A DNA stretch of 64,000 nucleotides from Hymenobacter nitidus. GTDB taxonomy: Bacteria; Bacteroidota; Bacteroidia; Cytophagales; Hymenobacteraceae. Positions within the stretch are counted from its first letter, which is position 1; every line of letters begins with the position of its first letter. Shown here in pieces: positions 9,721 through 17,936 of the stretch. The notes beneath the pieces were generated by a model, which saw only the letters and a list, made by a program, of their open reading frames with translations, was not told the DNA's origin and made no database searches. Where the stretch lies: contig NZ_JAJADQ010000003.1 of the NCBI RefSeq assembly GCF_020447315.1, forward strand, positions 124,001-188,000, given 5' to 3'. Position numbers and translations under genes: made by a program.

Positions 9721-9933
9721 GCCAGCGGGCAGCCCTTGGCCGTTAACTCCGTTCGCAGATCTTGTATGGTATGTAGTAGCAACCAATGCTCTGCTTTTTC
9801 CGGTAGTTCTTCGCGCACATACTCTCCCACTAGAGCGGTATCACCAGCACTAGGCTATACGACAAGAGGATTTCTTCGCCCAGCTAAGCCTCTGTAATCA
9901 GGTTCAGCTTGAAGCAAGTATTTTCATGCAGCA

Positions 9934-9967
9934 AAAAAGCCCCTACCTACCCAGGCCGGGGCTTTTT
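9934..9967 (+). terminator. Rho-independent terminator
   Basis: AAAAAGCCCC pairs with GGGGCTTTTT (9934-9943 with 9958-9967), leaving a 14-base loop and a U-run on the plus strand. It lies about 210 bases after the stop of the membrane protein gene at 8701-9720; the arms make it usable in both directions. Confidence 0.75.
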
Positions 9968-10010
9968 GGTGCTGTAGCCACGTCAGCAGAGGCAGAATGG
10001 GCGAAGCGCT

Positions 10011-10030
10011 ACTTGCCTGCGCAGGCAAGT
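10011..10030. repeat. Perfect 20-bp palindrome containing GCCTGCGCAGGC
   Basis: ACTTGCCTGC followed directly by its reverse complement, seven bases downstream of the stop of the minus-strand gene at 10038. The 12-base core GCCTGCGCAGGC recurs at 43414-43425 just upstream of the pectin operon, and a partial copy (CTGCGCAGGCAAAA) lies near 17694. Confidence 0.6.
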
Positions 10031-10037
10031 ATTCGCT

Positions 10038-10373
10038 CTACCACTGATCGGCCGTAATGGTCATGTCGCAGTCGGCCGGGGTATTCAAAGACACCGGGCC
10101 AGTATCACCATTGTGGGCAATCGAACCCCCACTAAAGTCGAACTGACGCGTTTGACCCGTGTGGTCGGCGATAAGGAAAGTACCGTCCGATTTGCCATCG
10201 GTAGTAGTGAATTGGGTTTGTGTATCCGCGTTGGCGGGTACGACCCAGGGGCCATTTTCGGCTGTTCCGGTGCCCGCTCCCGAGAAATACACGTTGCCGC
10301 TGTTGCCGCCCTCATCGTAGGTCACGGTGAACGTCCAGGGCTGTTGGGATTGGTTGTAGATGTTTCTGTCCAT
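10038..10373 (-). CDS. Small beta-rich protein of unknown function
   Basis: A 111-residue protein beginning MDRNIYNQSQQPWTFTV. The ATG at 10373 is chosen because the sequence upstream of it in the same frame is Arg/Pro/His-rich and looks non-coding. The protein has no signal peptide and no membrane segment. It is rich in Gly, Thr, Asp and Asn with alternating hydrophobic residues (NVYFSGAGTG, GTFLIADHTG, TRQFDFSGG), suggesting a compact beta-sandwich or beta-barrel, and it ends DCDMTITADQW. No catalytic motif or family is recognised. It stands alone between two strong palindromes. Confidence 0.65.
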   Translation of the reverse strand: MDRNIYNQSQQPWTFTVTYDEGGNSGNVYFSGAGTGTAENGPWVVPANADTQTQFTTTDGKSDGTFLIADHTGQTRQFDFSGGSIAHNGDTGPVSLNTPADCDMTITADQW

Positions 10374-10606
10374 AGTCTGGCTTGCCAGGATGAAGTGGTG
10401 GTGTAGAGAGGAGCGACAACGCTCGCCGAAGAAAGGTAGATGATTTGTGCGTAGGACTACGCGCATACCAGGTAGGGCATGCAACGCATTCCAGCAGTGG
10501 GGCAAGGGCCCCGGAAGCGCCAACCCGATGCTGCGGCGAGAGCTGGAAATAACGTAATCTGACAACAAGACCCCTCGCCGGCACTTCTCGGGCCTGTCCG
10601 TAAACG

Positions 10607-10654
10607 AAAAACAGTGGCCCGGGAGAAGTGTCTACTTCTCCCGGGCCACTGTTT
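10607..10654 (-). terminator. Strong terminator hairpin after the sugar dehydrogenase gene
   Basis: A perfect 21-bp stem (10609-10629 with 10634-10654) with a GTCT loop, followed on the minus strand by a short U-run. It lies 17 bases after the stop of the minus-strand gene ending at 10672 and should end that transcript. The 300 bases between here and the small gene at 10373 hold nothing else that I can support. Confidence 0.85.
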
Positions 10655-10671
10655 CCTGGCAGGTGGCGGTA

Positions 10672-11955
10672 TTATGGGCGACTCTTCCGGGGCGCAATCT
10701 TCCATAATTCGCCGCTGTCCTCGTCTGTGACAACGTACAGGGCTCCATCTGGGCCCTGGCGCACGTCGCGGATGCGCTGCTTACGTTCGGAGAGCAGGCG
10801 CTCTTCTCCCGTTACGCGTCCCTGTTCGACTTGTAGCCGCACCAGCTCCTTATCCTTGAGCGCGCCCACAAACAGGTTGCCGCGCCAGGCCGGAAACGCG
10901 TCGCCGGTGTAAAACTGGGCCCCCGATGGCGCAATAACCGGGTCCCAGTAATAGACTGGGTCCACGTAGCCGGGCTTGGTTGTCACGGCGTCAGGGACGG
11001 GCTCGCCCGAGTACTCCTCGCCAAAGGTCACCAGCGGCCACCCGAAGTTTTTGCCTCCCTCAAGCCGGTTCAGCTCGTCGCCGCCCTGCGGGCCCATGTC
11101 CACGGACCAGAGCTGCCCCTGCGCGTCGAACGCCAGCGACTGCACATTGCGCTGGCCCACCGTCCAGATTTCGGGCAGGGCGCCGGCTTGCTTAATAAAG
11201 GGATTACCTGGGGCCGGCTGGCCGTCGGCGGTGATGCGCAGCGTTTTACCCATATGGCTGCCCATTTGCTGGGCCTGGGGCCGGATTTCCAGGTCCGAGC
11301 GCTCCCCCAGGCTGACGTAGAGCAGGCCATCGGGACCAAATGCGAGGCGGGAACCATAGTGCTTATCGCCGTCATAAGCCGGCAGGGCCCGGAAAATGAC
11401 CCGTACCTGACTCAGGCTTCGCTGGTCGGCAGAAAGCACCCCTTTGGCCACGCTGGTGGCGTTGCCCGTAGTGCCCCGGGGCTCGGAAAATGACCAGTAG
11501 ATTGTGCGGTCCGAGCTGAACGTTGGGCTCAGCGCCACGTCGAGCAGGCCGCCCTGCCCCTTGGCGTACACGGCGGGCACCCCACGGATGGGTTCCCCCA
11601 GCTGGCCCGCGGCCGACACGATGCGCAGGGCACCCGGCCGTTCGGTAATCAGCAGCTCGCCGGTGGGCAGCGGCTCTACGGCCCAGGGGTGCGCCAGCCC
11701 TTTGGCCAGCACCGTCACCTCGAAGTCGGCCGACGCGGGCAGCTTCCCGGCCCGGGTTTGTTCGGGGAACGTCGGACGCTGCCCGGGCACGTTCGCCACC
11801 CGGGTTTCGAGCGGCGTGCGGCCGTTCTGGGCCGTAGCCGGCGCCGGTGCTTTCTCCTGGGCATTGGCGCGTTGCTCCTGGCCGGAGCGGTTGCAAGCGG
11901 CCCCGACGCCCAGCAGCAGCAGGGCGGAGGCACGAAGTAAACGGCGTTGGATCAT
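10672..11955 (-). CDS. PQQ-dependent sugar dehydrogenase-like lipoprotein (glucose/sorbosone dehydrogenase family)
   Basis: A 427-residue protein whose start at 11955 (MIQRRLLRASALLLLGVGAAC) gives a lipoprotein signal with lipobox GAAC. The mature part is a six-bladed beta-propeller of the soluble aldose sugar dehydrogenase family: HPWAVEPLPTGELLITERPG at blade 1, SRLAFGPDGLLYVSLGER in the middle, then GGKNFGWPLVTFGEEY, DPVIAPSGAQFYTGD and GPDGALYVVTDEDSGELWKI near the end. Relatives oxidise free aldoses with a PQQ cofactor in the periplasm, passing electrons to the respiratory chain. No PQQ biosynthesis gene is in the window, so cofactor use is inferred from family. Single-gene unit ended by the hairpin at 10607. 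Confidence 0.9.
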   Translation of the reverse strand: MIQRRLLRASALLLLGVGAACNRSGQEQRANAQEKAPAPATAQNGRTPLETRVANVPGQRPTFPEQTRAGKLPASADFEVTVLAKGLAHPWAVEPLPTGELLITERPGALRIVSAAGQLGEPIRGVPAVYAKGQGGLLDVALSPTFSSDRTIYWSFSEPRGTTGNATSVAKGVLSADQRSLSQVRVIFRALPAYDGDKHYGSRLAFGPDGLLYVSLGERSDLEIRPQAQQMGSHMGKTLRITADGQPAPGNPFIKQAGALPEIWTVGQRNVQSLAFDAQGQLWSVDMGPQGGDELNRLEGGKNFGWPLVTFGEEYSGEPVPDAVTTKPGYVDPVYYWDPVIAPSGAQFYTGDAFPAWRGNLFVGALKDKELVRLQVEQGRVTGEERLLSERKQRIRDVRQGPDGALYVVTDEDSGELWKIAPRKSRP

Positions 11956-12320
11956 GGGGTAAGGTTGGCTGGTGCAAAAAGCTACCCTTGGATACGCAAC
12001 TGGCCGGGGACAGTTATCCAGCGCCATTCGCCAGGAAGCCGCCCGCCTACGCAGACGGCTACCCTTCTGAAGCCAAACAAGAACCGGAACTGCATCCACC
12101 GGCCTCTTCGCGCACCAGCACACGCTGGGCCACCAGCTTGGCGATGTCGTGCCCGGCCGTGTCCTGCGAACAACGGGCCATGCGCTCCTACTTCGCCGTA
12201 GTGAACTTACCTTCGAAGCCGTCGAGCAGGCGCGGAAGCAACTACCCATGCCGTTCGGTAGAGGGCGTCGGCTGGTGGCGCTCCCAGAAGCGGGCCTTAG
12301 CCAACACCTGGCCCAGGTGC
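11956..12320. other. Intergenic region without a supportable gene
   Basis: These 365 bases separate two minus-strand lipoprotein genes. Open frames here lack a recognisable product; a 40-codon ATG frame on the minus strand (about 12180 down to 12065) exists but has no supporting feature. The region may carry the promoter of the dehydrogenase gene. Confidence 0.35.
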
Positions 12321-13058
12321 TTAAGGCAGCGGCTTGCGGGAGACGTAAATAACAGCGGGCAGGTTTTTGCCATTTTCCTGGGGAAGAACTGCGCCGGTGG
12401 TGGCATCAAAGCGCAGACCCGACGCCGCAACGTACAGGCGGTTGCGGCCATCCAGGAAGAGGTTGTTGAGATAGTGCCGCGCCGGCAGCGGCAGCTCCGT
12501 CTGGGCCGCTCCCTCCAGGCGCAGCAGGTCGGAAGCCGTGTTCCGCCGGGAGGTGGAGTTGGGCATGGGCTCGGAGTTTTCCCGAATCCGGTAGGTGGTA
12601 TTGGCCGCCGTAGTCACCTGCCCAATGGGTCGGCTCATGGCGCGGTACTGGTCGTAGGGGTACACGCCGGCGGTGTAGTGCCAGGTAACGCCAAAGTCGG
12701 CGGTATACATGTCGGCGAAGGTGGCCACCGTTTCGCCCTGCGGCGTGGTGCTGGTGTTTGTCAGCGCGAATATCGTGTCGTTGCGCTGCAGCAGGCCGGG
12801 CACGGAGCCATTAAAGTTGTGGCTTTCCCGCCAGGTTTTGCCTTTGTTGGTGGAGGCATACACTTTCTGCTTCGTGGCTACGAGCAGCGTGCGGTCCAGG
12901 TCGCCGGCAATGGAATAGGCGGCGTCACCGGAAGACACAGTGGCAATTTCCAGCTTCACCCAGTTCGGGTCGGGGGCTTCGGCGGGCTCTACGGCGGCCT
13001 GTTTCTGGCAGGAAGCTGCCGCCAGGCCGGTAATCAGAAGTAGATAAGTCTGTTTCAT
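12321..13058 (-). CDS. Lipoprotein with BNR/sialidase-like propeller repeats, function unknown
   Basis: A 245-residue protein starting MKQTYLLLITGLAAASC, a clear lipoprotein signal with Cys17 as the lipidation site, which decides the start at 13058. The body contains Asp/Asn-box-like repeats of the kind seen in beta-propellers (STNKGKTWRESHNF, TADFGVTWHYTAG, DGRNRLYVAASG), each followed by a beta strand. At this size it would form only part of a normal propeller or a small one. No catalytic residues of sialidases are visible. It probably sits in the periplasm or on the outer membrane. Confidence 0.75.
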   Translation of the reverse strand: MKQTYLLLITGLAAASCQKQAAVEPAEAPDPNWVKLEIATVSSGDAAYSIAGDLDRTLLVATKQKVYASTNKGKTWRESHNFNGSVPGLLQRNDTIFALTNTSTTPQGETVATFADMYTADFGVTWHYTAGVYPYDQYRAMSRPIGQVTTAANTTYRIRENSEPMPNSTSRRNTASDLLRLEGAAQTELPLPARHYLNNLFLDGRNRLYVAASGLRFDATTGAVLPQENGKNLPAVIYVSRKPLP

Positions 13059-13249
13059 TGACAAGTAAAAAATGGATACAATACCGCGTTGAGGCAATAG
13101 ATAGGGCGGTAGCAAGGTAAGTAACAAATTTCTACTATTATGCTTCTCCCAGCACTTGCCTACGCATCTTTGAGCCCAACCGGCCGGCATCCGGATTACC
13201 TCTGCTGGCCGTAGATTGGCTATTCTATTTCTCTACCCTTTTGTCGTTT

Positions 13250-13732
13250 ATGGACTCTACCACCCGCGCTACTCTCGTAGCCGAACTCATCGGCATGCTG
13301 GAAAAAGGCTACGCCCACGCTTCCTTAGAAGAAATCTGCGCCGACATACCACCGGCCGACCTGAACCGGCGCGTGCCGCAGGTGCCCTACACCCTCTGGG
13401 AGTTGACCGAGCACCTGCGCATTGCCCAGTGGGACATCCTCGAATTCTGCCGCGACGCCGCCCACGTTTCGCCCGAGTGGCCCGCCGGCTACTGGCCCGA
13501 TGCTGCCGTGCCCGCCGATGAAGCCACCTTTCAGGCCACGCTCCGCCGCATCACCCACGACCGGGAAGAGTTTATAACCCTGCTCCAAGACCCCGCTCAG
13601 GACCTGCTGACGCCCTTTGCGCACGGCACGGGCCAGAATTTGCTGCGCGAAGCCATGCTCATTGCCGACCACAACAGCTACCATATGGGCCAAGTAGTGC
13701 TGCTGCGCCGCCTGCTCGGCAACTGGGAATAG
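13250..13732 (+). CDS. DinB family metal-dependent protein
   Basis: A 160-residue four-helix protein of the DinB/YfiT superfamily. The metal-binding triad is visible: His55 in LTEHLRIAQWD, and His141 and His145 in ADHNSYHMGQ, the standard His-x3-His near the C-terminus. The ATG at 13250 is chosen over a TTG nine bases upstream. DinB-fold proteins bind Zn or Ni; many are thiol S-transferases (bacillithiol or mycothiol) and others have no known activity, so the substrate is not assigned. A strong bidirectional terminator follows at 13745, shared with the convergent GNAT gene. Confidence 0.9.
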   Translation: MDSTTRATLVAELIGMLEKGYAHASLEEICADIPPADLNRRVPQVPYTLWELTEHLRIAQWDILEFCRDAAHVSPEWPAGYWPDAAVPADEATFQATLRRITHDREEFITLLQDPAQDLLTPFAHGTGQNLLREAMLIADHNSYHMGQVVLLRRLLGNWE

Positions 13733-13744
13733 CGCCCGGTCTTT

Positions 13745-13792
13745 GCACCAATAAGAAAGGCCACCCGTTGGGGTAGCCTTTCTTATTGGTGC
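13745..13792. terminator. Bidirectional terminator between convergent DinB and GNAT genes
   Basis: A perfect 17-bp stem (13745-13761 with 13776-13792, GCACCAATAAGAAAGGC and its complement), extended after one mismatch by ACCC/GGGT around a GTTG loop. It lies 12 bases after the DinB stop and 50 bases after the GNAT stop on the other strand. Confidence 0.85.
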
Positions 13793-13842
13793 TATTCGAC
13801 AGAAAGGCCGCGGTGTGTCTCTGCTTTGCAGCCGCTCAGCTC

Positions 13843-14667
13843 CTATTGACTAGGGCTTTCGAGCTGCCACTTAATGCGCGTATAGGCTATGCGGAAGCCG
13901 TTTTTCTCGGCATTGCGCTGCGACTGGCTGCCGGGCACCGCGCCCATCATGGCCAGCGTGCAGCCCTGTTGGGCCGCGTGGTGCAGCCGCGCCGCCAGCA
14001 GCGCCGACTGGGCGCCCTGCCGCCGCCCACTGGCTACGGTGCTGGCGCCTATGAGCAGGGCCACCCCTTCGTGCATAAACAGGCCGCCCGTTGCAATGGG
14101 CTGCCCGGCCAGCTCCACCAGGAAAGGCACCGTCCCGGCGCTACTGGCGCTGAGCTGCCCGTACGCCAGCATAAAGTCGCTTGCCTCAAACGATTCTGTG
14201 GCCCAACCGGCGGCCGAAGTCTGCGCCCAGAGCATGGTTTCGGCGGGGGTAATCGGCCGGGTGATAAGCTCAGGGCTGGTAGATACCGGGGCGGCGTGGG
14301 CGGGGCTGAGGGGGCGGTAGAGCACGTTGGTATACTCCAGGGGCCGGTAGCCGCGGGCCGGCAGCTGCACCAGCAGCCCCAGCTCGGCCAGCGGACTGAC
14401 TTCGTGGTAAACAGGTGCGCCATGTGCGGTGAAGAAGCTTTCCATCCGGGCCAGGTCCGGGGCATATACCGGCCCGAACAGGCCCAGGCCGAAGCTCTGG
14501 GTCAGCGGCGAGTCGGCGCCGTCGAACATGGCATAGGCGCCGGCCACGGTGAGCCACTCCGCGCCGCTGTCCGGAAACTGCCGCCTGCGGGCTTCTACAA
14601 AGTTGGCATTGGCCTGGCCTTCGGTGCGCTCCAGGCGCCGGGCCAGATCCTGATCAGCAAACAGCAT
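13843..14667 (-). CDS. GNAT family N-acetyltransferase
   Basis: A 274-residue acetyltransferase. The C-terminal half shows the GNAT acetyl-CoA motif: strand LLIGASTVASG, then GRRQGAQSALLAARL (pyrophosphate-binding loop and helix), then CTLAMMGAVPGSQSQRNAEKNGFRI, the motif B region with the conserved Asn and the KNGF turn. The N-terminal half (FVEARRRQFPDSGAEWLTVAGAYAMFDG) belongs to the subgroup that modifies small molecules and has an acceptor-binding domain. The acceptor is unknown. The neighbour on the right is divergent, with about 120 bases between starts. Confidence 0.87.
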   Translation of the reverse strand: MLFADQDLARRLERTEGQANANFVEARRRQFPDSGAEWLTVAGAYAMFDGADSPLTQSFGLGLFGPVYAPDLARMESFFTAHGAPVYHEVSPLAELGLLVQLPARGYRPLEYTNVLYRPLSPAHAAPVSTSPELITRPITPAETMLWAQTSAAGWATESFEASDFMLAYGQLSASSAGTVPFLVELAGQPIATGGLFMHEGVALLIGASTVASGRRQGAQSALLAARLHHAAQQGCTLAMMGAVPGSQSQRNAEKNGFRIAYTRIKWQLESPSQ

Positions 14668-14790
14668 CGGGGTATAGGTTAAGAGGCGAGTATGGCCGCA
14701 AGGTAAGTGCCGGGCGTTTCTTTCCCTGCCAAAATCCAGTAGCTTACTGCCCCGGCTTCGTTCCTATACTTCCCCACCTCTCTCTTCTCC

Positions 14791-15546
14791 GTGTCTGCTC
14801 TACCCTTGCTTGCGCGCCGCTGCCGCCAAACCCTGCTGCCCCTGCTGACGGCTGCTTTGCTAAGCAGCTCCTTTGGCCGCCCTCAGCCCGCGGCGCCGCC
14901 CGCTATTCTGGTGTTCAGCAAAACCGCGGGCTTCCACCATAACTCCATCCCGGCGGGGCTGGCGGCCCTGCAGCAGCTGGGGCAGGCTCACCGCTTCCGC
15001 GTGGATACGACTTCCGACAACTCCCGCTTCACCCCCGAACAACTGCGCACTTACCGGGCCGTGGTATTTCTGAACACCACTCAGGATGTGCTGACCGACC
15101 CGCAGCAGCAGGCTTTCGAAGCCTATATCCGGGCCGGCAACGGCTTCGTGGGCATCCACGCCGCCGCTGATACCGAGTACGACTGGCCCTGGTACAACGG
15201 GCTGGTGGGCGCGTATTTCCTGAGCCACCCGCAGGTACAAACGGCTACGGTGCGCCGCACCAGCGCGCGTCATGCCGCCACGGCCCACCTGCCCGCCGCC
15301 TGGCCCCGCACCGACGAATGGTACAACTTCAAGAGCCTAGCTCCCGGCCTCACGGTGCTGGCCACCCTCGACGAGACGACCTACTCCGGCGGCACCAACG
15401 GCCCTACGCACCCTTTTGCCTGGTACCACGCCTACGATGGGGGCCGGGCCTTCTATACTGCCGGGGGCCACACGCCCGAAAGCTACCGGGAGCCGCTGTT
15501 TCTGCAGCATCTGCTGGGCGGAATCCGGTATGCTATGGGCAAGTAG
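14791..15546 (+). CDS. Secreted ThuA-domain protein
   Basis: A 251-residue protein starting at GTG 14791; this start gives a complete signal peptide (RRCRQTLLPLLTAALLSSSFG). The rest is a ThuA (trehalose-utilisation) domain with a class I glutamine-amidotransferase-like fold: ILVFSKTAGFHHNSIPAGL at the first strand, YRAVVFLNTTQDVL, NGFVGIHAAADTEYDWPWYN, RTDEWYNF, and the end signature GGRAFYTAGGHTPESYREP. Exported ThuA proteins are common in Bacteroidota and Planctomycetes near carbohydrate genes; a role in sugar modification has been proposed but no reaction is firmly established. ATG codons further in would lose the signal peptide. Confidence 0.87.
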   Translation: MSALPLLARRCRQTLLPLLTAALLSSSFGRPQPAAPPAILVFSKTAGFHHNSIPAGLAALQQLGQAHRFRVDTTSDNSRFTPEQLRTYRAVVFLNTTQDVLTDPQQQAFEAYIRAGNGFVGIHAAADTEYDWPWYNGLVGAYFLSHPQVQTATVRRTSARHAATAHLPAAWPRTDEWYNFKSLAPGLTVLATLDETTYSGGTNGPTHPFAWYHAYDGGRAFYTAGGHTPESYREPLFLQHLLGGIRYAMGK

Positions 15547-15677
15547 CCGCTCTGCCGCGCCTACCCTCCGCTGGCAACACGCGGGCCGGCGGGAGAAAAT
15601 CGCCGGAAACGGCTGGCTGCGGCCCTGACCGAGGTATAAGAACCTGAAAAAGCACAACTCCACCGAACCCGATTCCC

Positions 15678-15685
15678 TACATTTG
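15678..15685 (+). promoter_or_regulatory. Putative Bacteroidota -7 promoter box TACATTTG
   Basis: TACATTTG matches the TAnnTTTG -7 consensus exactly, 42 bases before the ATG of the gene at 15727. A -33 TTTG/TTG box at the expected distance is not evident. Confidence 0.4.
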
Positions 15686-15726
15686 CGGGTCATTGCCTGT
15701 ATTTTTTCTATTCAACTTTCCATTTG

Positions 15727-16230
15727 ATGTCATTTTTACGACGTGGTTTTTTAACCGCCTCCTTGGTTGGTGCACTTGCCTTTGGCAGCCAGGCCCAAAC
15801 TACCGCACCCGCCGCAGCTTCCGCTACCCCTGTTGCCCAGATGCCGCTGCTCCGCCCCAACCAGCTGAAGGGCGAGAAGTACAAGGATTATTTGAACAAG
15901 CGCTACGCCGACGACAAGGAGGCCCGGGCCGTGATTCATCTGTTCAACCGCAAGCACACGGGCGGGGTGCTGTGGCTGCTTACCGGGGCCGGCGTAGTCG
16001 GCTTTATTACGTCCCAGACCGGCACCAAAACCACCAGCTCGGGCACCACTACGGTGGAGGTTACGCCCTTGGGGTGGGGCATCGTGCTGGGGCTGTTCGG
16101 CGGCGTGGGCATCGGGAAGCTGGCCCGCTTCAACAACGAAAAGCTCTACGCCACCCTGGCCGACTACGACGCCAGCCACGCGTTTACCGGCACCGTAATG
16201 GGTAAGCTCAAGGACAAAGATTACCGCTAA
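15727..16230 (+). CDS. Hypothetical membrane protein with signal peptide
   Basis: A 167-residue protein. It starts MSFLRRGFLTASLVGALAFGSQAQ, a signal peptide with likely cleavage after SQA, then an Ala/Pro/Thr linker and a conserved-looking segment (LLRPNQLKGEKYKDYLNKRYADDKEARAVIHLFNRKH). Two hydrophobic segments follow: GGVLWLLTGAGVVGFITS (about residues 79-96) and GWGIVLGLFGGVGIGKLARF (about 117-136), separated by a Thr-rich loop. The tail contains YDASHAFTGTVMGKLKDKDYR. It may be an envelope protein with a Gly-rich membrane hairpin. I do not recognise the family. Confidence 0.78.
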   Translation: MSFLRRGFLTASLVGALAFGSQAQTTAPAAASATPVAQMPLLRPNQLKGEKYKDYLNKRYADDKEARAVIHLFNRKHTGGVLWLLTGAGVVGFITSQTGTKTTSSGTTTVEVTPLGWGIVLGLFGGVGIGKLARFNNEKLYATLADYDASHAFTGTVMGKLKDKDYR

Positions 16231-16265
16231 ACAGCGCTCCGCTTCCTGCAAAACGTTAAACAGCC

Positions 16266-16296
16266 AAAAAAGCCCCGACAGTGCCGGGGCTTTTTT
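16266..16296. terminator. Bidirectional terminator
   Basis: AAAAAAGCCCCG pairs with CGGGGCTTTTTT (16266-16277 with 16285-16296) around a 7-base loop, with U-runs on both strands. It lies between the convergent genes ending at 16230 (plus) and 16318 (minus). Confidence 0.9.
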
Positions 16297-16317
16297 GTGC
16301 TACCAAAGACCCGGCGG

Positions 16318-17436
16318 CTACAGCTTGCCAATGCCGGCGTTGGCCGTCACGACGGCCTTCACCTCGGCGGCGGGGTTGAGCACGGCCGAATAGGCGTAGG
16401 ACGGCGTGAAGGTGCACGACGAGTTGGTGGGCTGGGAGCCCAGGCAGGCGCTGTAGGCATTCCCAATGGCGGCCCACTTGCCCAGCGTCGCGCTGTTCTT
16501 GCTTACCACCGGGTCGCGCACGTCCTCGAAGGCGTTTTGCTCGGCCCGCACGCAGGCATTCACCCGCGAGTTCACGCCCGAGCCCGTTACGTGGTAGAAG
16601 TAGTTGTTGAACACATGGGCCGTGCCGCCGCGGTAGCTGGGCACCCGCTCTTTCACGTTGCGGTAGTAGTTGTGGTGAAACGTCATCTTGCGGTCCGAGG
16701 CGTCCGAATCCGAGGAGCCGACCAAGTGGGCCTTGTGGTGGTCGTGGAAGTAGCTCCAGGAGATGGTAATGAAGGCGCTGGTGCTCTTGGCGTCCACTAG
16801 GCCGTCGTAGAGGTCCTGGTTGGTTTGGGTGGCCGGGTCGCGGTTATAAAACTCACAGTGGTCAACCCAGATGTTCTGGCTGCTGCCCTGAATGGTCATG
16901 CAGTCCCCGTCGTTTACCGCCACCTGGGCCCGCCCTTCGCTGTTGATATAGGTGTTGGTGACCGTGGACATGGTGAACTTCAGGTTCTGCACAATGATGT
17001 TGCGCTTGCTGCTGATATTCAGGCCCACGCCTTCCAGAAAGCCGGCCGTACCCACGCCCAGCAGCGTCTTGTTGGAATTCACATTGATCGAAGCTCCCTG
17101 CGTCCCGCCCGATATTTTGCGGTCGATGCGGATGATGTAGGGCGTGGTGCTGGTGGCGTAGGTCTGCAGCTGGGCCAGGGTAGTGGCCGTCACGGTGGCC
17201 CCGCCGGCTCCGCCCGTGGTACCGCCATTCTGGGTCGAGAAGCCGGTTTGCGCAAAGTTGACGACAGCATCGGCGCTGTTCGCAACGTCAGCCACGCTAT
17301 CTGGCTGGGGGCTGACGTCCTTGCTGCAGGCCAGCAGTCCGCCCAGGGCCGTCGTGCTGAGCAGCGCTGCCCAGCGGGCCATGCGGAAATGACTGCGAAC
17401 GGCCGGGCGGCCCGCCAGAAGATTGGGGGTGTTCAT
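16318..17436 (-). CDS. Pectate lyase, polysaccharide lyase family 1, lipoprotein
   Basis: A 372-residue enzyme cleaving polygalacturonate by beta-elimination with Ca2+. The start at 17436 (MNTPNLLAG) gives a lipoprotein signal ending LLAC. The parallel beta-helix motifs of PL1 are clear: WVDHCEFYN (the vWiDHc motif), the DGLVDAKSTSAFITISWSYF region with the Ca2+-binding Asp, HHNYYRNVKERVPSYRGG with the catalytic Arg on the R(V/S)P turn, and NNYFYHVTGSGVNSR. It ends without a sorting domain, so it is expected to be lipid-anchored in the envelope. It fits the pectin-oriented gene content of the window but lies 26 kb from the rhamnosidase block. Confidence 0.92.
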   Translation of the reverse strand: MNTPNLLAGRPAVRSHFRMARWAALLSTTALGGLLACSKDVSPQPDSVADVANSADAVVNFAQTGFSTQNGGTTGGAGGATVTATTLAQLQTYATSTTPYIIRIDRKISGGTQGASINVNSNKTLLGVGTAGFLEGVGLNISSKRNIIVQNLKFTMSTVTNTYINSEGRAQVAVNDGDCMTIQGSSQNIWVDHCEFYNRDPATQTNQDLYDGLVDAKSTSAFITISWSYFHDHHKAHLVGSSDSDASDRKMTFHHNYYRNVKERVPSYRGGTAHVFNNYFYHVTGSGVNSRVNACVRAEQNAFEDVRDPVVSKNSATLGKWAAIGNAYSACLGSQPTNSSCTFTPSYAYSAVLNPAAEVKAVVTANAGIGKL

Positions 17437-17880
17437 GGTAGTGGGAATTAGGTAGAAAAAAGGAACGAAACGCCAGGTCAGCACCACGCGGGGCGGCGGA
17501 TTCTACCACGAAAAAACCTTGGAAACCTCTGGGCTCAGCAGCAGATGGCTGCCTAGCGGAAGCGGGCCGTAGTTCGCGGCGGCAGCAAGAGGTGGAGGGG
17601 CGGCGGGCCCCATTCAGGAGCACGGCGCAGAGATACTAGCGGGCGGAAAAGCGGGCCGGCGGCCCCGGGTACAGCACAGGTGCCGGGCAAAAGCTGCGCA
17701 GGCAAAACGACCGGGCAGCCGCAATGAAGCAGTAGCTCATCGACTTGTGGTCTAAGGTTGGCGCCTACCCGGAAAAAGCCAAGCATAGCGGCAGGTTTAT
17801 TTATGCAAACGTTGCCGGGAACGTTGTCAGCCAGCACGTTGGCATTGCTCCTCCCCCACCAGCCTGTTGTGAGCCACAAA
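17437..17880. other. Intergenic region upstream of the pectate lyase gene
   Basis: About 440 bases with no supportable gene; the open frames are Pro/Arg-rich artefacts of GC bias. A partial copy of the palindrome core seen at 10015 and 43414 (CTGCGCAGGCAAAA) lies about 260 bases upstream of the lyase start. No clear promoter box was found. Confidence 0.35.
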
Positions 17881-17911
17881 AAAAAGCCCCGACCATAGGC
17901 CGGGGCTTTCG
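17881..17911 (-). terminator. Terminator after the GH81 gene
   Basis: AAAGCCCCG pairs with CGGGGCTTT (17883-17891 with 17901-17909), with extra pairing in the loop, and is followed on the minus strand by a run of at least seven U. It lies 28 bases after the GH81 stop. Confidence 0.85.
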
Positions 17912-17936
17912 TGAAAACAGGCTGTTCCGCCGGGCC

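Noticed and set aside
11847..13043. Plus-strand frame of 398 codons spanning two minus-strand lipoprotein genes
   Set aside because: It crosses the starts of genes with clear lipoprotein signals on the other strand and has shadow composition.
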